From Leptolyngbya sp. BL0902 (lineage in GTDB: Bacteria; Cyanobacteriota; Cyanobacteriia; Phormidesmidales; Phormidesmidaceae): a stretch of 64,000 bases of DNA. The notes beneath the pieces were generated by a model. That model made no database searches and was not told the origin of the DNA. It was given only the letters and a program-made list of their open reading frames with translations. The DNA lies in the NCBI RefSeq assembly GCF_016403105.1, contig NZ_CP046155.1, forward strand, positions 3,005,906 to 3,069,905, written 5' to 3'. The position numbers and the translations under genes are program-made. Every line of letters starts with the position of its first letter. Within the stretch, counting starts at the first letter, position 1. Below, in pieces: positions 1 to 9,437 of this stretch.

Positions 1-570
1 CAACTGGCGGCGGCGGGGGTTGACCGGGTGAACCACAACCTCAATACCTCCGAGGCCCACCACGGCGATATCTGCACCACCCACGGTTTCCAAGACCGCA
101 TGGAGACCCTGCGGGCGGTACAGTCGGCGGGCATCACCACCTGCTCTGGCGGCATCTTTGGCATGGGCGAAAGCCACGATGACATCATTGATATGGCCCT
201 TACCCTGCGCCAAATCAACGTCACCAGTGTGCCGCTGAATTTCCTCATCCCCATCCCTGGCACCCCCTTTGAGGGCCGTCAGGAGCTTACCCCGCGCCAG
301 TGCCTGCGGATTCTCAGCCTATTCCGCCTGCTGCTCCCCGCCCAGGAAATCCGCATTGCGGGGGGCCGCGAAGTGCAACTGCGCCAGCTTCAGCCCCTGG
401 GCCTCTATGCCGCCAACTCCATTTTCATCGGCGACTACCTCACCACCCCTGGTCAAGCCGCCCAGGCCGACTTCGAGATGATCCGCGACGCCGGATTTGT
501 GCTCGAAGGCCCCGACGGCGAAGCGCTGCCAGACACGGTCAATATCCCCGACGATATTCCAGCCGTCTAG
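1..570 (+). CDS. bioB: Biotin synthase, C-terminal part (cut by window edge)
   Basis: The reading frame is open from base 1, so the start and the radical-SAM CxxxCxxC cluster lie outside the window; 189 residues are visible. BioB inserts sulfur into dethiobiotin to make biotin, using SAM and Fe-S clusters in the cytoplasm. Family signatures seen are [14 protein letters not shown] at the left edge, [10 protein letters not shown] about residue 46 of the fragment, and [12 protein letters not shown] followed by the RIAGGRE segment that holds the conserved Arg near the [2Fe-2S] cluster. The C-terminus ends normally at 570. No other bio gene is visible, so the operon context is unknown. Confidence 0.95.
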   Translation, partial: QLAAAGVDRVNHNLNTSEAHHGDICTTHGFQDRMETLRAVQSAGITTCSGGIFGMGESHDDIIDMALTLRQINVTSVPLNFLIPIPGTPFEGRQELTPRQCLRILSLFRLLLPAQEIRIAGGREVQLRQLQPLGLYAANSIFIGDYLTTPGQAAQADFEMIRDAGFVLEGPDGEALPDTVNIPDDIPAV

Positions 571-597
571 TTTCTGGGGCGGATGCGAGTACTAGGT

Positions 598-987
598 TTA
601 GTCCACCACAGGGCTGCCGTGGTGGTGGGTCATATACCAGCGTCCAGCCATGCGCTCAAAGCCGTTGGTGGCCATGGAGCGGGCCTGGAGCCGTCGGCCT
701 TGGCTGATTTGCAGCACGTTTTCTACCAGCACCACGTAGGCCAGATCGCCGCTCACTTCCACGGTCAGAATGTCGGTATCAATTTCGAGGTAGCTGGTGT
801 TGGCAAAAATCCTGGCCCAGGCGTCGCGGATGTCCACCCAGCCCTTGAGGGCGTCGCGGCCTGGGTGGATGCAAAGACAGCCGATTCCCTTTGACCACAC
901 GGCCTCCATTGCTTCTAGGTCTTTTTTCTCAAAGCAGCGGTAGAACGCCTGATTGGCAGCCAAAACCAGTTCCCGATCACCAGCCAT
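598..987 (-). CDS. SnoaL/NTF2-like fold protein
   Basis: About 129 residues from an internal Met (MAGDREL); an upstream Met at 1011 would add eight residues that look non-coding. The pattern is that of small alpha+beta barrel proteins of the SnoaL_3/DUF4440 group: an N-terminal helix (ANQAFYRCFEKKDLEAMEAVW), a GxxxIRDAW helix, then beta strands ending in YMTHHHGSPVV. Relatives include ketosteroid isomerase-like enzymes, but many have no known substrate and I cannot name one here. It is convergent with bioB, whose stop is 28 bases away. Likely cytoplasmic; there is no signal peptide. Confidence 0.8.
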   Translation of the reverse strand: MAGDRELVLAANQAFYRCFEKKDLEAMEAVWSKGIGCLCIHPGRDALKGWVDIRDAWARIFANTSYLEIDTDILTVEVSGDLAYVVLVENVLQISQGRRLQARSMATNGFERMAGRWYMTHHHGSPVVD

Positions 988-1125
988 AGGGGCCTCACTG
1001 ATAAGATACAAGGGTTTTCCTTGCTTCCCCCTTGAGCATAGCTAACGGCGCTGGGGTCTAGCCACCGCTGCGGCCCAGTTTTTCTGAGTCCATCCCAAAC
1101 CTGACTTCTACGACCGAACCTCCCC

Positions 1126-2049
1126 ATGCTGACGATTGAGCGTCTTTGTAAAGCCTACGGATCCAAACCCGTCCTGCAAAACCTGAGCTTGGCCCTAGAG
1201 CCGGGGGAAATCTACGGGCTGTTGGGGCCGAATGGGGCCGGAAAAACCACCACCATCAACATCATCTGCGGGCTGCTGAAGGCCGATGCTGGGGCGGTCT
1301 ACCTGGGCGGACAACCCGTTACCCCTCGCACCAAGCGCCAGATCGGCATTGTGCCCCAAAGCAACCTGCTTTATACCAGCCTCTCCTGTCGGGATAATTT
1401 GGCCTTTTTGGGGCGGCTCTATGGGCTGTCTCGGCAGGAATGCCAGCGGCGGATTGAGGTGTGCCTGGGGTCGGTGAACCTACTGGAGAAGCGCGATACC
1501 CCCGTGGAGCGGCTCAGTGGCGGGATGCAGCGCCGCCTCAGCCTTGCCGCCGCCATGCTCCACAAGCCCCAACTGGTGATTTTGGACGAACCCACCACGG
1601 GCCTAGACATTGAAGCCCGTCAGGATGTGTGGCAACTGATTCGCCAACTCAAGGACATGGGGGTGACGGTGCTGCTCACCAGCCACCTGTTCGACGAGGT
1701 GGAGCGTCTGTGTCAGCGGATTGGCATTCTTCGCCAGGGCAGCATTGTAGCCGAGGGTACGCTGGAAGCCCTGCGCCAGCAAATTCCCGCCCACGAAATT
1801 GTCACCCTAGACACGCCAGACCCCGAAAGCGCCATCCGCCGAGGCCAAGAACTGGGCTATGCCCACCGCTACTACGGCGGCGAACTGGCCTTTTGGGTGC
1901 CCGACCAACCCGATCTAAAGGAACTGATCGCCCGATTCGATGGCGTGCCCATGGATTCCATCGCCCGTCACCCCATCCGCCTAGAGCACGTTTACCTAGA
2001 GGTGACGCGGCCCACCGCCGACCTCCCCAGCGCCGCCCCGGTGAGTTAG
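1126..2049 (+). CDS. ABC transporter ATP-binding protein (CcmA/DrrA class), no adjacent permease
   Basis: A 307-residue nucleotide-binding subunit. Walker [10 protein letters not shown] is at 34-42, the signature LSGGMQRR at 130-137, Walker B VILDEP at 151-156 and the H-loop His at about 187. The C-terminal 90 residues are the extra domain usual for ABC-2 exporters of drugs, lipids or polysaccharides. No permease lies on either side: upstream is a SnoaL-like gene on the other strand and downstream is glutaminase. It may therefore pair with a permease elsewhere, possibly the one at 7273-8199, although that one has its own ATPase. The stop overlaps the convergent glutaminase stop by 4 bases. 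No clear Shine-Dalgarno precedes the ATG. Substrate unknown. Confidence 0.9.
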   Translation: MLTIERLCKAYGSKPVLQNLSLALEPGEIYGLLGPNGAGKTTTINIICGLLKADAGAVYLGGQPVTPRTKRQIGIVPQSNLLYTSLSCRDNLAFLGRLYGLSRQECQRRIEVCLGSVNLLEKRDTPVERLSGGMQRRLSLAAAMLHKPQLVILDEPTTGLDIEARQDVWQLIRQLKDMGVTVLLTSHLFDEVERLCQRIGILRQGSIVAEGTLEALRQQIPAHEIVTLDTPDPESAIRRGQELGYAHRYYGGELAFWVPDQPDLKELIARFDGVPMDSIARHPIRLEHVYLEVTRPTADLPSAAPVS

Positions 2050-3011
2050 GCCAGGGCTTCACTGAAGCGGCAGCGACCGAGGGACAGATCAAACAGGTGA
2101 AAGCCATACTCTTGGGACAGCGCCTCAAACACCTTCAGCCCGCGCACGCTATTGCCGTGGCTATCCAAGGGGGGCGAAAAGACAGCAATGCCCGCCTGGT
2201 TGGGCACCACGGCGAGAATTCCGCCCGAAACGCCGCTTTTAGCCGGAATTCCCACCCGGAAGGCCCATTCTCCGGCAAAGTTGTACATGCCGCAGGTGTA
2301 CATCACGCTCAGGATGTCTCGCACCTGATCGGCACCCACCGCCCGTTCTCCGGTAACGGGATTGATCCCTTGGTTGGCGAGGGTGGCGGCCATTACCGCA
2401 AGGTCGTGGGTGTTGACCAGCACCGAGCACTGCTGAAAGTACAGATCCAGGGCATCCTCGAGAGGTTCGTCGATCATGCCAAAGTTGAGCATGAGGTGAG
2501 CCATGGCGCGGTTGCGGTGTCCGGTGGCCTTTTCTGACAGAAAGGTGGACATATCAATAAACACCTCATGGCCCACGTAGCCCTGAAACATAGCCAGCAG
2601 TCGATTCAAACGGTCGGCGGGATCTTGCCCGGTGATCAGGCTAGTGGTGGCGATGGCTCCGGCGTTAATCATGGGGTTGTCGGGGCGCTTCGAGTCTTCA
2701 TCCAGGCGAATGTGGGAGTTGAAGGGGTCGCCCGTGGGTTCTACACCTACCTTTTTCAGCAGCTTTTCGCGGCCATAGTCCTCTAGGGCCATGCCGTAGA
2801 CAAACACCTTGGAAATAGACTGAATGGTGAAGGTTTGTTGTACATCCCCCACATCAAAGCTGCGGCCATCCAGCGTAACAATGCTGATGCCGAACCAATC
2901 TGGACTGGCCTTGGCCAGTTCTGGGATATAGCAGGCTAGTTTTCCCTGGCGGAGGGGCTGAAGCTCAGCATGGAGGTCGTTGAGAAAGGCTTGAATATCG
3001 CGGGTTGTCAT
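2046..3011 (-). CDS. glsA: Glutaminase A
   Basis: Hydrolyses L-glutamine to glutamate and ammonia. The serine-dependent beta-lactamase-type fold is recognised from QSISKVF, where Ser65-x-x-Lys68 is the catalytic pair, then NPMINAGAI, the [20 protein letters not shown] segment, and [24 protein letters not shown] near the C-terminus. I start at MTTRDIQ (3011), giving 321 residues, near the usual 300-330. The frame stays open to 3101, but the extra 30 residues are Pro/Arg-rich and unlike the family. The gene is monocistronic and convergent with the ABC ATPase, with stops overlapping by 4 bases. Confidence 0.93.
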   Translation of the reverse strand: MTTRDIQAFLNDLHAELQPLRQGKLACYIPELAKASPDWFGISIVTLDGRSFDVGDVQQTFTIQSISKVFVYGMALEDYGREKLLKKVGVEPTGDPFNSHIRLDEDSKRPDNPMINAGAIATTSLITGQDPADRLNRLLAMFQGYVGHEVFIDMSTFLSEKATGHRNRAMAHLMLNFGMIDEPLEDALDLYFQQCSVLVNTHDLAVMAATLANQGINPVTGERAVGADQVRDILSVMYTCGMYNFAGEWAFRVGIPAKSGVSGGILAVVPNQAGIAVFSPPLDSHGNSVRGLKVFEALSQEYGFHLFDLSLGRCRFSEALA

Positions 3012-3245
3012 GGTGGTGAGGGTGGGGGAGAGGGAATTGGGGGCGATGGGGCGTGATCGCCGAGCCATCCTAGGGTTAGGATGACAGCGACCCCAGGGCA
3101 AAACAAGGGGGCAGGTTAGGCTAAATCGCCCCTGGGAAACCTAACCTCAAGCCCTAGCCATGGCTATCTCTCCAGCAAGATCCCAAACCATGGCCCAAGC
3201 GACTCCCTAACCATTCCCTCAGGCACCATTGAAGGCGAAATCACC

Positions 3246-4535
3246 ATGACCCAGTTTCCTAGCACCATCGTGGCGGAGATCCAGGCTTACCGCCAAGCCC
3301 TGGCCACCCTGCTGCTCTATGGTGACAGCTTGCAGGACGGTGTTGGCCAAGCCTTTACAGACTTACTCGATGCGGTGGCCAGCCAGTCTACGACCGATAG
3401 TCTGCGGGCCTATGGGCGATGGTTTCAGGCCCTCGCTACGGCCCAGGAAACCTGGTTGAGCTACCTCCAGCGGCGCATCCTCTATGCCGATAATCCCTTC
3501 ACCCAGCAGGTGCAGACCCAGGGACTAGGGGGTCTTCCCGCCGCCCTCGCCCTCGCCGCCCGCCACGATCTCGCCCTGCTGCAAACCCTGAGTGGTCTCT
3601 CTGGCCAGCAGGTAGCCGAGTGGATTCAGGTGATTGGCAATCTGGCCGAGCGGCCCGTGGTGTGGGATACCCAGCCTGCGCCTCTCCCCTTTGCCTTTGA
3701 CCCCGCTCAGCCCTGGCCCGATCAGGTAGAAGCCCTAGCCGCCCACTACCAACGCCATGGCGCGGGCGTTCTGGCCCAGTACCACGTGTTTACCTGGCAA
3801 GGTCAGGCGCTCCAGGGCGTAGCTCAACCCGACCCAGTGCGCCTAGAAACCCTCGCCGCCTACGACCATCCTCGCCAGCAGTTGCTGCACAACACCCTGG
3901 CCCTGCTGCGGGGCTATCCTGCCCTGAATGTACTGCTCTACGGCAGTCGCGGATCGGGCAAGTCTTCCCTGGTAAAAGCTCTGGTGAACGAGTATGGAGC
4001 CCAGGGGTTGCGGTTGGTGGAGGTGCCCAAGCCCGCCCTCCAGGCTTTGCCCCAGATTGTGGACAGGCTGCGATCCGCGCCGCAGAAGTTCATTATCTTT
4101 GTGGATGATTTGTCCTTCGAGGAGGACGATGACGCCTTCAAATCCCTGAAGGTGGTGCTGGAGGGTAGCGTCACGGCGCGGCCCCAGAACGTGGTGGTCT
4201 ACGCCACCTCCAACCGTCGCCACTTGGTGCGGGAGTATTTCAGCGACCGCCCCCGCCCCAGCGATCAAGATGAAATCCAGTCCTGGGATACCGTGCAGGA
4301 AAAGCTTTCCTTTAGTGACCGCTTTGGCCTCACCCTCACCTTCGAGCCCGCCGATCAGCCCACCTACCTGGCCATTGTGCAGCACCTCGCAAACCAGGCG
4401 CAGCTTACCATCAGCGATGAGGATCTCCGGGCCAGAGCCCTGCAATGGGCCACCCGCCACAATGGCCGATCTGGCCGCACCGCCCGCCAGTTCATAGACT
4501 GGTTAACGGCGGACTTAGCGGAAGGATCCCACTAG
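3246..4535 (+). CDS. DUF815-family AAA+ ATPase
   Basis: 429 residues. The N-terminal 200 residues are mostly helical. The P-loop domain follows, with Walker A GSRGSGKSS at 233-241, Walker B FIIFVDDLSF around 278-287, a sensor-1-like segment VVVYATSNRRHLVREYF, and a C-terminal lid (NGRSGRTARQFIDW). This order (Walker A, VDDLSFE, then SNRRHLVREYF) is the DUF815 signature. Members are widespread and uncharacterised; they are predicted single-domain AAA+ proteins. Flanking genes run in other directions or are separated by more than 200 bases, so it looks like its own unit. Function unknown. Confidence 0.9.
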   Translation: MTQFPSTIVAEIQAYRQALATLLLYGDSLQDGVGQAFTDLLDAVASQSTTDSLRAYGRWFQALATAQETWLSYLQRRILYADNPFTQQVQTQGLGGLPAALALAARHDLALLQTLSGLSGQQVAEWIQVIGNLAERPVVWDTQPAPLPFAFDPAQPWPDQVEALAAHYQRHGAGVLAQYHVFTWQGQALQGVAQPDPVRLETLAAYDHPRQQLLHNTLALLRGYPALNVLLYGSRGSGKSSLVKALVNEYGAQGLRLVEVPKPALQALPQIVDRLRSAPQKFIIFVDDLSFEEDDDAFKSLKVVLEGSVTARPQNVVVYATSNRRHLVREYFSDRPRPSDQDEIQSWDTVQEKLSFSDRFGLTLTFEPADQPTYLAIVQHLANQAQLTISDEDLRARALQWATRHNGRSGRTARQFIDWLTADLAEGSH

Positions 4536-4820
4536 CCAGGTGATCTTCGTCGCATCCCGCGAGATGAACGCGATTCCAGCCACGGCTTCGCGAAAGATCA
4601 CGAAATAGTGAAAGATTCTGAAAGTTGGAGTACACTTCAGCAGATTAAGGCCCCAGATTTGAGTCTGGCCAAAAGATTGAGCTTGATCAATCTGGCCCAT
4701 TCCCTCGGCTAGGCCGTTGGCCACTGCCATCCCCAATCCTTGCCCTGGCCGCTAAAATCCTATAAACGCTGCCAGCTTGGCCAACACTGTTGAATTGGGA
4801 TGCCATCCCCAGGACACACC

Positions 4821-5903
4821 ATGAGCCCAGATAATCCCCTCAATACCGCCACCCTACTCCCCGAAACGGCCACCCCCGACGAAGCCGTTGGGGATATCCT
4901 TGAAGTGGCAACAATGGATCCAGATCGGGTGGTCAGCACCTATGCCGACACGCTGATGGCAGGGCTGTTTGGCGACCTAGATCGGCTGTTGGATGGGGAT
5001 GAGGAGGCGCTCACGGCGGTGGAAGCAGAATTGAAAGCGCCTCCCAGCCCCAATGAGACTGCGATTGAGCCTTCTACCTCCCCAGACCTTGGCCCTGCGC
5101 TAGAGGGTGATCCCCCATCTCCCGCCGAGACCACCCTCGTTGCCCCGGCCACCGCACTAGCCCCCGTTACCGAGGTAATGGCCTCGGCGGCCCCGGCCAC
5201 CGCGCCAAAAACAGCCCTGGGCCGATGGTTTGATCGACTGCTGCTGGCTTGCACGGCCCTTTCGCTGACCGGGGTGGTGGTGCTGTTGTGGCAGGGGCAA
5301 CGCTCTGAACCCGCTAGCCCGTTGACTGAAGACAGCGCAGCAGCTCAGAGTGATGCCGAATTTTTGGCCTACCTCCAGCGCTCTTTGGATGTGATTGAAC
5401 AGCAGGTTGCTCAGCAGGCTCAGACCGATACGGCTCCGCCCCCGACGCCTTGGCCCAATGCGGCCCTGCTGCCCCCCGTGGGCTTTCCCTCCCAAGGGCT
5501 GGACGCCAACATTCCAGGCCGCATCAACGTCATTGAGCGGGTCTACATTCCTTACCAAATGACGCCTCCGGCCCTGCCCGCTGATCCCTCGGCGATTCCA
5601 CCTGCTTTGGGATCTCCCCCGACGGTGGGGGTTCAGCCTACTCCGCCTGTAGCCGCCCCCGCCCCTGGGGTGCCCATCCCGCCCCAGGCGGTTCTCCCCG
5701 GTGCTACCCATGTCCTCATCGGCGTGCTAGAACTGGGAGACCGATCCGCCGCGCTGTTTGATATCAACGGTGCATCCCAGCGGGTCTACATTGGTGAGCG
5801 CATTGGCAATGCGGGTTGGAGCTTGGTCTCTGTGTCGAACCAGGAAGCTGTGATTCGGCGCAATGGCGAGGTGCGGTCAATCTTTATCGGTCAGCAGTTC
5901 TAG
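4821..5903 (+). CDS. Single-pass membrane protein with Pro-rich linker and GspC/PilP-like C-terminal domain
   Basis: I start at MSPDNPLN (4821, 360 residues); the frame opens seven codons earlier. The first 130 residues are acidic and low-complexity (Ala/Pro/Glu-rich, probably cytoplasmic). A single transmembrane segment LLLACTALSLTGVVVLLWQG lies near residue 145. A Gln-rich stretch and a long Pro/Ala linker follow. The last 65 residues (HVLIGVLELGDRSAALFDING, then RVYIGERIG, then IRRNGEVRSIFIGQQF) form a compact beta domain. The strand pattern resembles the HR domain of GspC or the PilP beta domain, which couple inner-membrane machinery to a secretin. That resemblance is my inference; no other pilus or secretion gene is nearby. 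Probably monocistronic. Confidence 0.75.
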   Translation: MSPDNPLNTATLLPETATPDEAVGDILEVATMDPDRVVSTYADTLMAGLFGDLDRLLDGDEEALTAVEAELKAPPSPNETAIEPSTSPDLGPALEGDPPSPAETTLVAPATALAPVTEVMASAAPATAPKTALGRWFDRLLLACTALSLTGVVVLLWQGQRSEPASPLTEDSAAAQSDAEFLAYLQRSLDVIEQQVAQQAQTDTAPPPTPWPNAALLPPVGFPSQGLDANIPGRINVIERVYIPYQMTPPALPADPSAIPPALGSPPTVGVQPTPPVAAPAPGVPIPPQAVLPGATHVLIGVLELGDRSAALFDINGASQRVYIGERIGNAGWSLVSVSNQEAVIRRNGEVRSIFIGQQF

Positions 5904-5999
5904 GTCTGGTCTTCGGCTAACTCGGCATCCCAGCGCTGTTCCCCACGGATGCGGTCAGGGCAAGGTGTAAGATAACGAAGGCCATCGCTTCCCAGTTCT

Positions 6000-6647
6000 A
6001 TGCTCACTATTGCACTGCCCAAGGGATCGCTCCTGGGCGATAGTATTCAACTCCTTCAGCAGGTTGGTCTAGACTTCAGCCTGTTTCAAGATAAGGCCAA
6101 TCGCCAACTGCAAATTCTTGACCCCACCGGACGGGCCAGGGCGCTCTTGGTGCGGGCGCAGGATGTTCCAGTCTACGTGGAGTACGGTCAGGCCCATCTC
6201 GGCATAGTGGGCTACGATGTGCTGCGGGAAAAGCAACCCACCGTCGCCAACCTGGCGGATTTGGGATTCGGTGGCTGTCGGCTGTCTGTGGCTGTCAAGG
6301 CTGATAGTCCCTATCGATCCGCCTTAGATATTCCGGCCCACAGCCGCATTGCCTCCAAGTTTGTCCACAGTGCCCAAGACTATTTCCAAAGCATTGATCT
6401 GCCTGTGGATATTGTGCCCCTCTCCGGGTCGGTAGAGCTTGGCCCGATTACGGGCATGTCGGAGGCCATTGTGGATCTGGTTTCCACGGGCAAAACCCTG
6501 CGCGAAAACAACCTGGTGGAACTAGAGGTGCTCTACTACAGCACCGCCCGCCTGATTGCCCATCCCCTCAGCTATCGGGTTAACCCCTATGGCTTGGGAA
6601 CGTTGATTGCTCAAATTCGGGAACAGCTTCCCTCCCTCGTGCCCTAG
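6000..6647 (+). CDS. hisG: ATP phosphoribosyltransferase, short form
   Basis: First step of histidine synthesis: ATP plus PRPP to phosphoribosyl-ATP. 215 residues is the short HisG form, which lacks the C-terminal regulatory ACT-like domain and normally works with HisZ as a hetero-octamer. HisZ is not in this window. Signatures are the N-terminal [47 protein letters not shown] and the PRPP-binding stretch [30 protein letters not shown]. The gene starts 97 bases after the preceding membrane-protein gene and could share its transcript. No HisG-type leader or attenuator is visible upstream. Confidence 0.96.
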   Translation: MLTIALPKGSLLGDSIQLLQQVGLDFSLFQDKANRQLQILDPTGRARALLVRAQDVPVYVEYGQAHLGIVGYDVLREKQPTVANLADLGFGGCRLSVAVKADSPYRSALDIPAHSRIASKFVHSAQDYFQSIDLPVDIVPLSGSVELGPITGMSEAIVDLVSTGKTLRENNLVELEVLYYSTARLIAHPLSYRVNPYGLGTLIAQIREQLPSLVP

Positions 6648-6772
6648 GCCAGCGACGCCCGTGGACGCCATCGGCCTAGGTAGATCAAGGATACAAAACG
6701 CCCCTGGGCCTAGAGGAGCCTAGTCTATCTCTAGCGGTGGCCGAGTTAGACAGGCAAGCTGTTCCTGAGGCC

Positions 6773-7153
6773 CTAGTTCATAATGTCGATGGCAGGATTA
6801 GCCTCCTGGTCGGTGGCCTCTAGCCCAGCCTGCTGACGCCGCAGGGCTTCTTGCTGGAGGGTACGGAAGTTGGCCGCTTCAGTGCTCATGCGGTTTTGAT
6901 GAATCCGGCTAAAGTCGGACAGGCTCATTTCATTCATCAAGACTGCGCGATGGATGAGATCGAAGGGCGAATTGGTATTGCCGCCAAAGGGATTGTCACT
7001 GCTTTCGTTGGTGCCAAAGCCTGCACCGGGATTGACCACTGGCGGGGCCGTGGGATCGCTGGTAGCGGTAGATTGGGCCAAAACAGTCGGCGCTGTTAGG
7101 CCCAAAACGGTTAACAGGCCCACGCCAGCGGCCAGGGAATGTTGAATAGCCAT
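6773..7153 (-). CDS. Small exported protein of unknown function
   Basis: 126 residues with a clear Sec signal peptide (hydrophobic core GVGLLTVLGLTAPTVLA, cleavage probably after AQ or VLAQ near residue 27). The mature part has a Pro/Asn/Gly-rich linker, then a helical segment (FDLIHRAVLMNEMSLSDFSRIHQNRM, then FRTLQQEALRRQQAGLEA). I do not recognise a domain, but proteins of this design are common in cyanobacteria. A purine-rich GGAGGC lies just upstream of the start on the minus strand. It would act in the periplasm or thylakoid lumen. It is convergent with hisG. Confidence 0.75.
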   Translation of the reverse strand: MAIQHSLAAGVGLLTVLGLTAPTVLAQSTATSDPTAPPVVNPGAGFGTNESSDNPFGGNTNSPFDLIHRAVLMNEMSLSDFSRIHQNRMSTEAANFRTLQQEALRRQQAGLEATDQEANPAIDIMN

Positions 7154-7272
7154 AAAAGCCTCCTTAACACCATGGGTGTATCTACAGGACGAACCCAGTC
7201 CTGTCTCTGTTCCAAACTATAACAAATCTCCCCTGGGGCGAATCAGACCCCTGACAGCGGCCCCTAGCCCAT

Positions 7273-8199
7273 CTAGGCCATGCGGCGGCGCAGGAGGGGT
7301 TGGATTAACCCTAGGGCCAATCCACAGAAAGCCACCAGCACCGCCAGGGCAATCCCCATCGAAACATCCCAAAAGGGCGTGTTCAGCACAGTGCTGCCCA
7401 GGCTCCAGTCAGGGTGGAGATAGATGTAGCGGATCGGCTCGATGGCGTAGGTCAACGGATTCAGGCTGGCGATCACCTGGAGCCAGGAGGGCATGAAATC
7501 TAGCGGTACCAGGGCGGTGCTGGAAAAGAGCAGGGGCAAATTGGTGACAAAAATCACCGCCAGCAGCTCAATATGACCTGGTAGGGCAAAGGTGAGACCC
7601 AGACTGAGGGCCGTGACGCCCAACACCAGGGTCATCACAATAAACAGCACCAGAACTAGGCCCAACCCTTGGGGCAATCCGGCTCCTAGGACAGCGCTGA
7701 GGGCCAAAATGGCAGCGGTTTGCACCAGGCTGAGAGCAGCAATGAAAATCGCCGAAGCCAGCACAATGGAGTAGCGGGAGGCCAAAGGAGCCACCAGGAA
7801 GCGGTTCAAAAAGCCAAATTCCCGGTCAAACATGACGGGCAATCCAGCATTGAGGGCACCGCCAAAGGCCGTAAAGACTAGGATGCCCGCCCCTAGGAAT
7901 TGGCCGTAGTTGCGGCTTTCCCCAAACAGGCCAGCGGGTACGTTCTGGAACAACGCCCCAAATAGCACTAGCCAAATCAAGGGTTGAATCACCCCCGCCA
8001 CCAGAGTCGAAGGCCGACGCTGAAGCTGGAGAAACAGGCGACGGGCCATGGCCAGGGTTTCCTGCACAAAGGCTCCAGAGAATAGGCCGGGATCGGCTTT
8101 GGCTTTGGCCTGACGGTCTTTCCAGGCTTGTAGATCATTGCTACCCAAGGGCTTGGAGCCATTGAGCGAGGGGGAACGGTTCGGTAAGGTGGTGCTCAT
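7273..8199 (-). CDS. ABC-2 type transporter permease
   Basis: 308 residues. A cytoplasmic N-terminal tail of about 45 residues is followed by six hydrophobic segments of the ABC-2 membrane type: LVAGVIQPLIWLVLFGALF, then GAGILVFTAFGGALNAG, VLASAIFIAALSLVQTAAIL, a pair around LVLVLFIVMTLVLGVTALSL, LLAVIFVTNLPLLFSSTALVPL, and the last near GIALAVLVAFCGLALGL. The conserved P-LDFMPSWLQVIASLNPLTYAIEPIR motif before the last segment is typical of DrrB-like daunorubicin-resistance permeases and O-antigen exporters. It starts 12 bases after the ATPase gene upstream on the minus strand, so the two form one operon and one exporter. Substrate unknown; cyanobacterial members are often annotated as drug or lipid exporters. 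Confidence 0.92.
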   Translation of the reverse strand: MSTTLPNRSPSLNGSKPLGSNDLQAWKDRQAKAKADPGLFSGAFVQETLAMARRLFLQLQRRPSTLVAGVIQPLIWLVLFGALFQNVPAGLFGESRNYGQFLGAGILVFTAFGGALNAGLPVMFDREFGFLNRFLVAPLASRYSIVLASAIFIAALSLVQTAAILALSAVLGAGLPQGLGLVLVLFIVMTLVLGVTALSLGLTFALPGHIELLAVIFVTNLPLLFSSTALVPLDFMPSWLQVIASLNPLTYAIEPIRYIYLHPDWSLGSTVLNTPFWDVSMGIALAVLVAFCGLALGLIQPLLRRRMA

Positions 8200-8211
8200 G
8201 GTGTTTGCCTC

Positions 8212-9237
8212 TTAGCTTCCCTTCATCGCCTGTTTTTTTTCTTTTTTCAAATCTCGCTGCCCCACGGCGGCCAGTTCAGCATCCATTAGGGTGCGGCCCG
8301 TGGCGGCCAGATACACATCATCTAAACTAGGCCGCGATTGGGAAATGCCAAAAATCGGCAGTCCCGCTTTTTCGATGGTGGTTTGGACGGCCATCAGTGC
8401 CCCTGGATCCCGTTCTACCACAAGGTTTAGGGAATTGCCCTGGGCAGCATTGAGGATCACCCCCTGCACAAAGGGTAGATCCAGCAGCAGCGCCTTCACC
8501 TTCTCGGCCTCGTCATCGGGGGTAAACTCCCGCACCCGCAGGGTAATGCGATCTCCGCCTAATTTGTCCTTCAAATCGCTGGGGGAACCCGCTGCAATGA
8601 CTTGGCCTTGGTCAATGATGGCCACCCGATCCGCCAGGGCGTCCACTTCTTCAAGGTAGTGGCTGGTGATTAACACCGTCGTCCCCGCCGCCCGGAGCTG
8701 GCGCAAAAAGTCCCACACGGCGGAACGGGTTTCGATGTCTAGGCCCACGGTGGGCTCGTCCAGCACCAGCACGTCAGGTTGATGCAAGAGCCCCAGGGCC
8801 AAATCCAACCGTTTCCGCAAACCGCCAGAATAGGTGCCCGTTTTGCGGTCGGCCCAGTCGCCGAGTTCCAGCAGGGCAATCATTTGGTCGATGCGCTGGC
8901 GGGCCACCCCCTTGGGCATGTGGTACAGGTCGGCTTGCAGTTGCAGCAGTTCGCGCCCGGTCAACACCTTATCGAGGGCGATTTCCTGGGCAATGTAGCC
9001 GAGTCGCTGGCGCACCCGGCGGGGCTGATCCACCACGGAAATGCCCATCACCTCCAGCCGTCCTTCGTCGGGGGTGGCCAGGGTGCAGAGGCAGCGAATG
9101 GTCGTGGTTTTTCCGGCCCCGTTCGGCCCCAGTAGGCCAAAAATTTCCCCCGGCTGAATGGATAGGGATACCCCTCGCACCGCCGGAACCGAGCCATAGG
9201 ACTTTTTCAGATTTTCGATGGTAACAGCGGCATCCAT
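8212..9237 (-). CDS. ABC transporter ATP-binding protein, DrrA family
   Basis: 341 residues from MDAAVTIENLKKSYG (9237); the frame opens 45 codons earlier without family similarity. Walker [11 protein letters not shown], the Q-loop region YIAQEIALDKVLTGRELL, signature YSGGLRKRLDLALGL, Walker B VLVLDEPTVGLDIETRS and the switch His in LITSHYLEEVDAL are all present, so it should be an active ATPase. The C-terminal about 100 residues carry the DrrA-type extension ending in SRPSLDDVYLAATGR, a motif seen in daunorubicin-resistance ATPases. It is the first gene of a two-gene operon with the permease 12 bases downstream. Confidence 0.93.
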   Translation of the reverse strand: MDAAVTIENLKKSYGSVPAVRGVSLSIQPGEIFGLLGPNGAGKTTTIRCLCTLATPDEGRLEVMGISVVDQPRRVRQRLGYIAQEIALDKVLTGRELLQLQADLYHMPKGVARQRIDQMIALLELGDWADRKTGTYSGGLRKRLDLALGLLHQPDVLVLDEPTVGLDIETRSAVWDFLRQLRAAGTTVLITSHYLEEVDALADRVAIIDQGQVIAAGSPSDLKDKLGGDRITLRVREFTPDDEAEKVKALLLDLPFVQGVILNAAQGNSLNLVVERDPGALMAVQTTIEKAGLPIFGISQSRPSLDDVYLAATGRTLMDAELAAVGQRDLKKEKKQAMKGS

Positions 9238-9437
9238 GTCGCCTATCTCGCCCCAGAAACATCCGTTGATCAAGCGCACTGGCCCTAGGCCGTTGGTCAT
9301 CGTCCGCGATTCGTCACAATCCCTTGAGACGCCCCAAGGTTTGTAACAATCTGTTGATAACCGTAAACCCATTGTACAGAACTCGCTGCTCCCAGGCAGA
9401 AATGCCCCTGCGGATCAGGTGTTATGGCTTTGGCCTA

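Noticed and set aside
1629-2537. 302-codon ORF spanning two convergent genes
   Set aside because: It crosses the end of the ABC ATPase and the antisense of glutaminase; low-complexity Pro/Arg/His composition.
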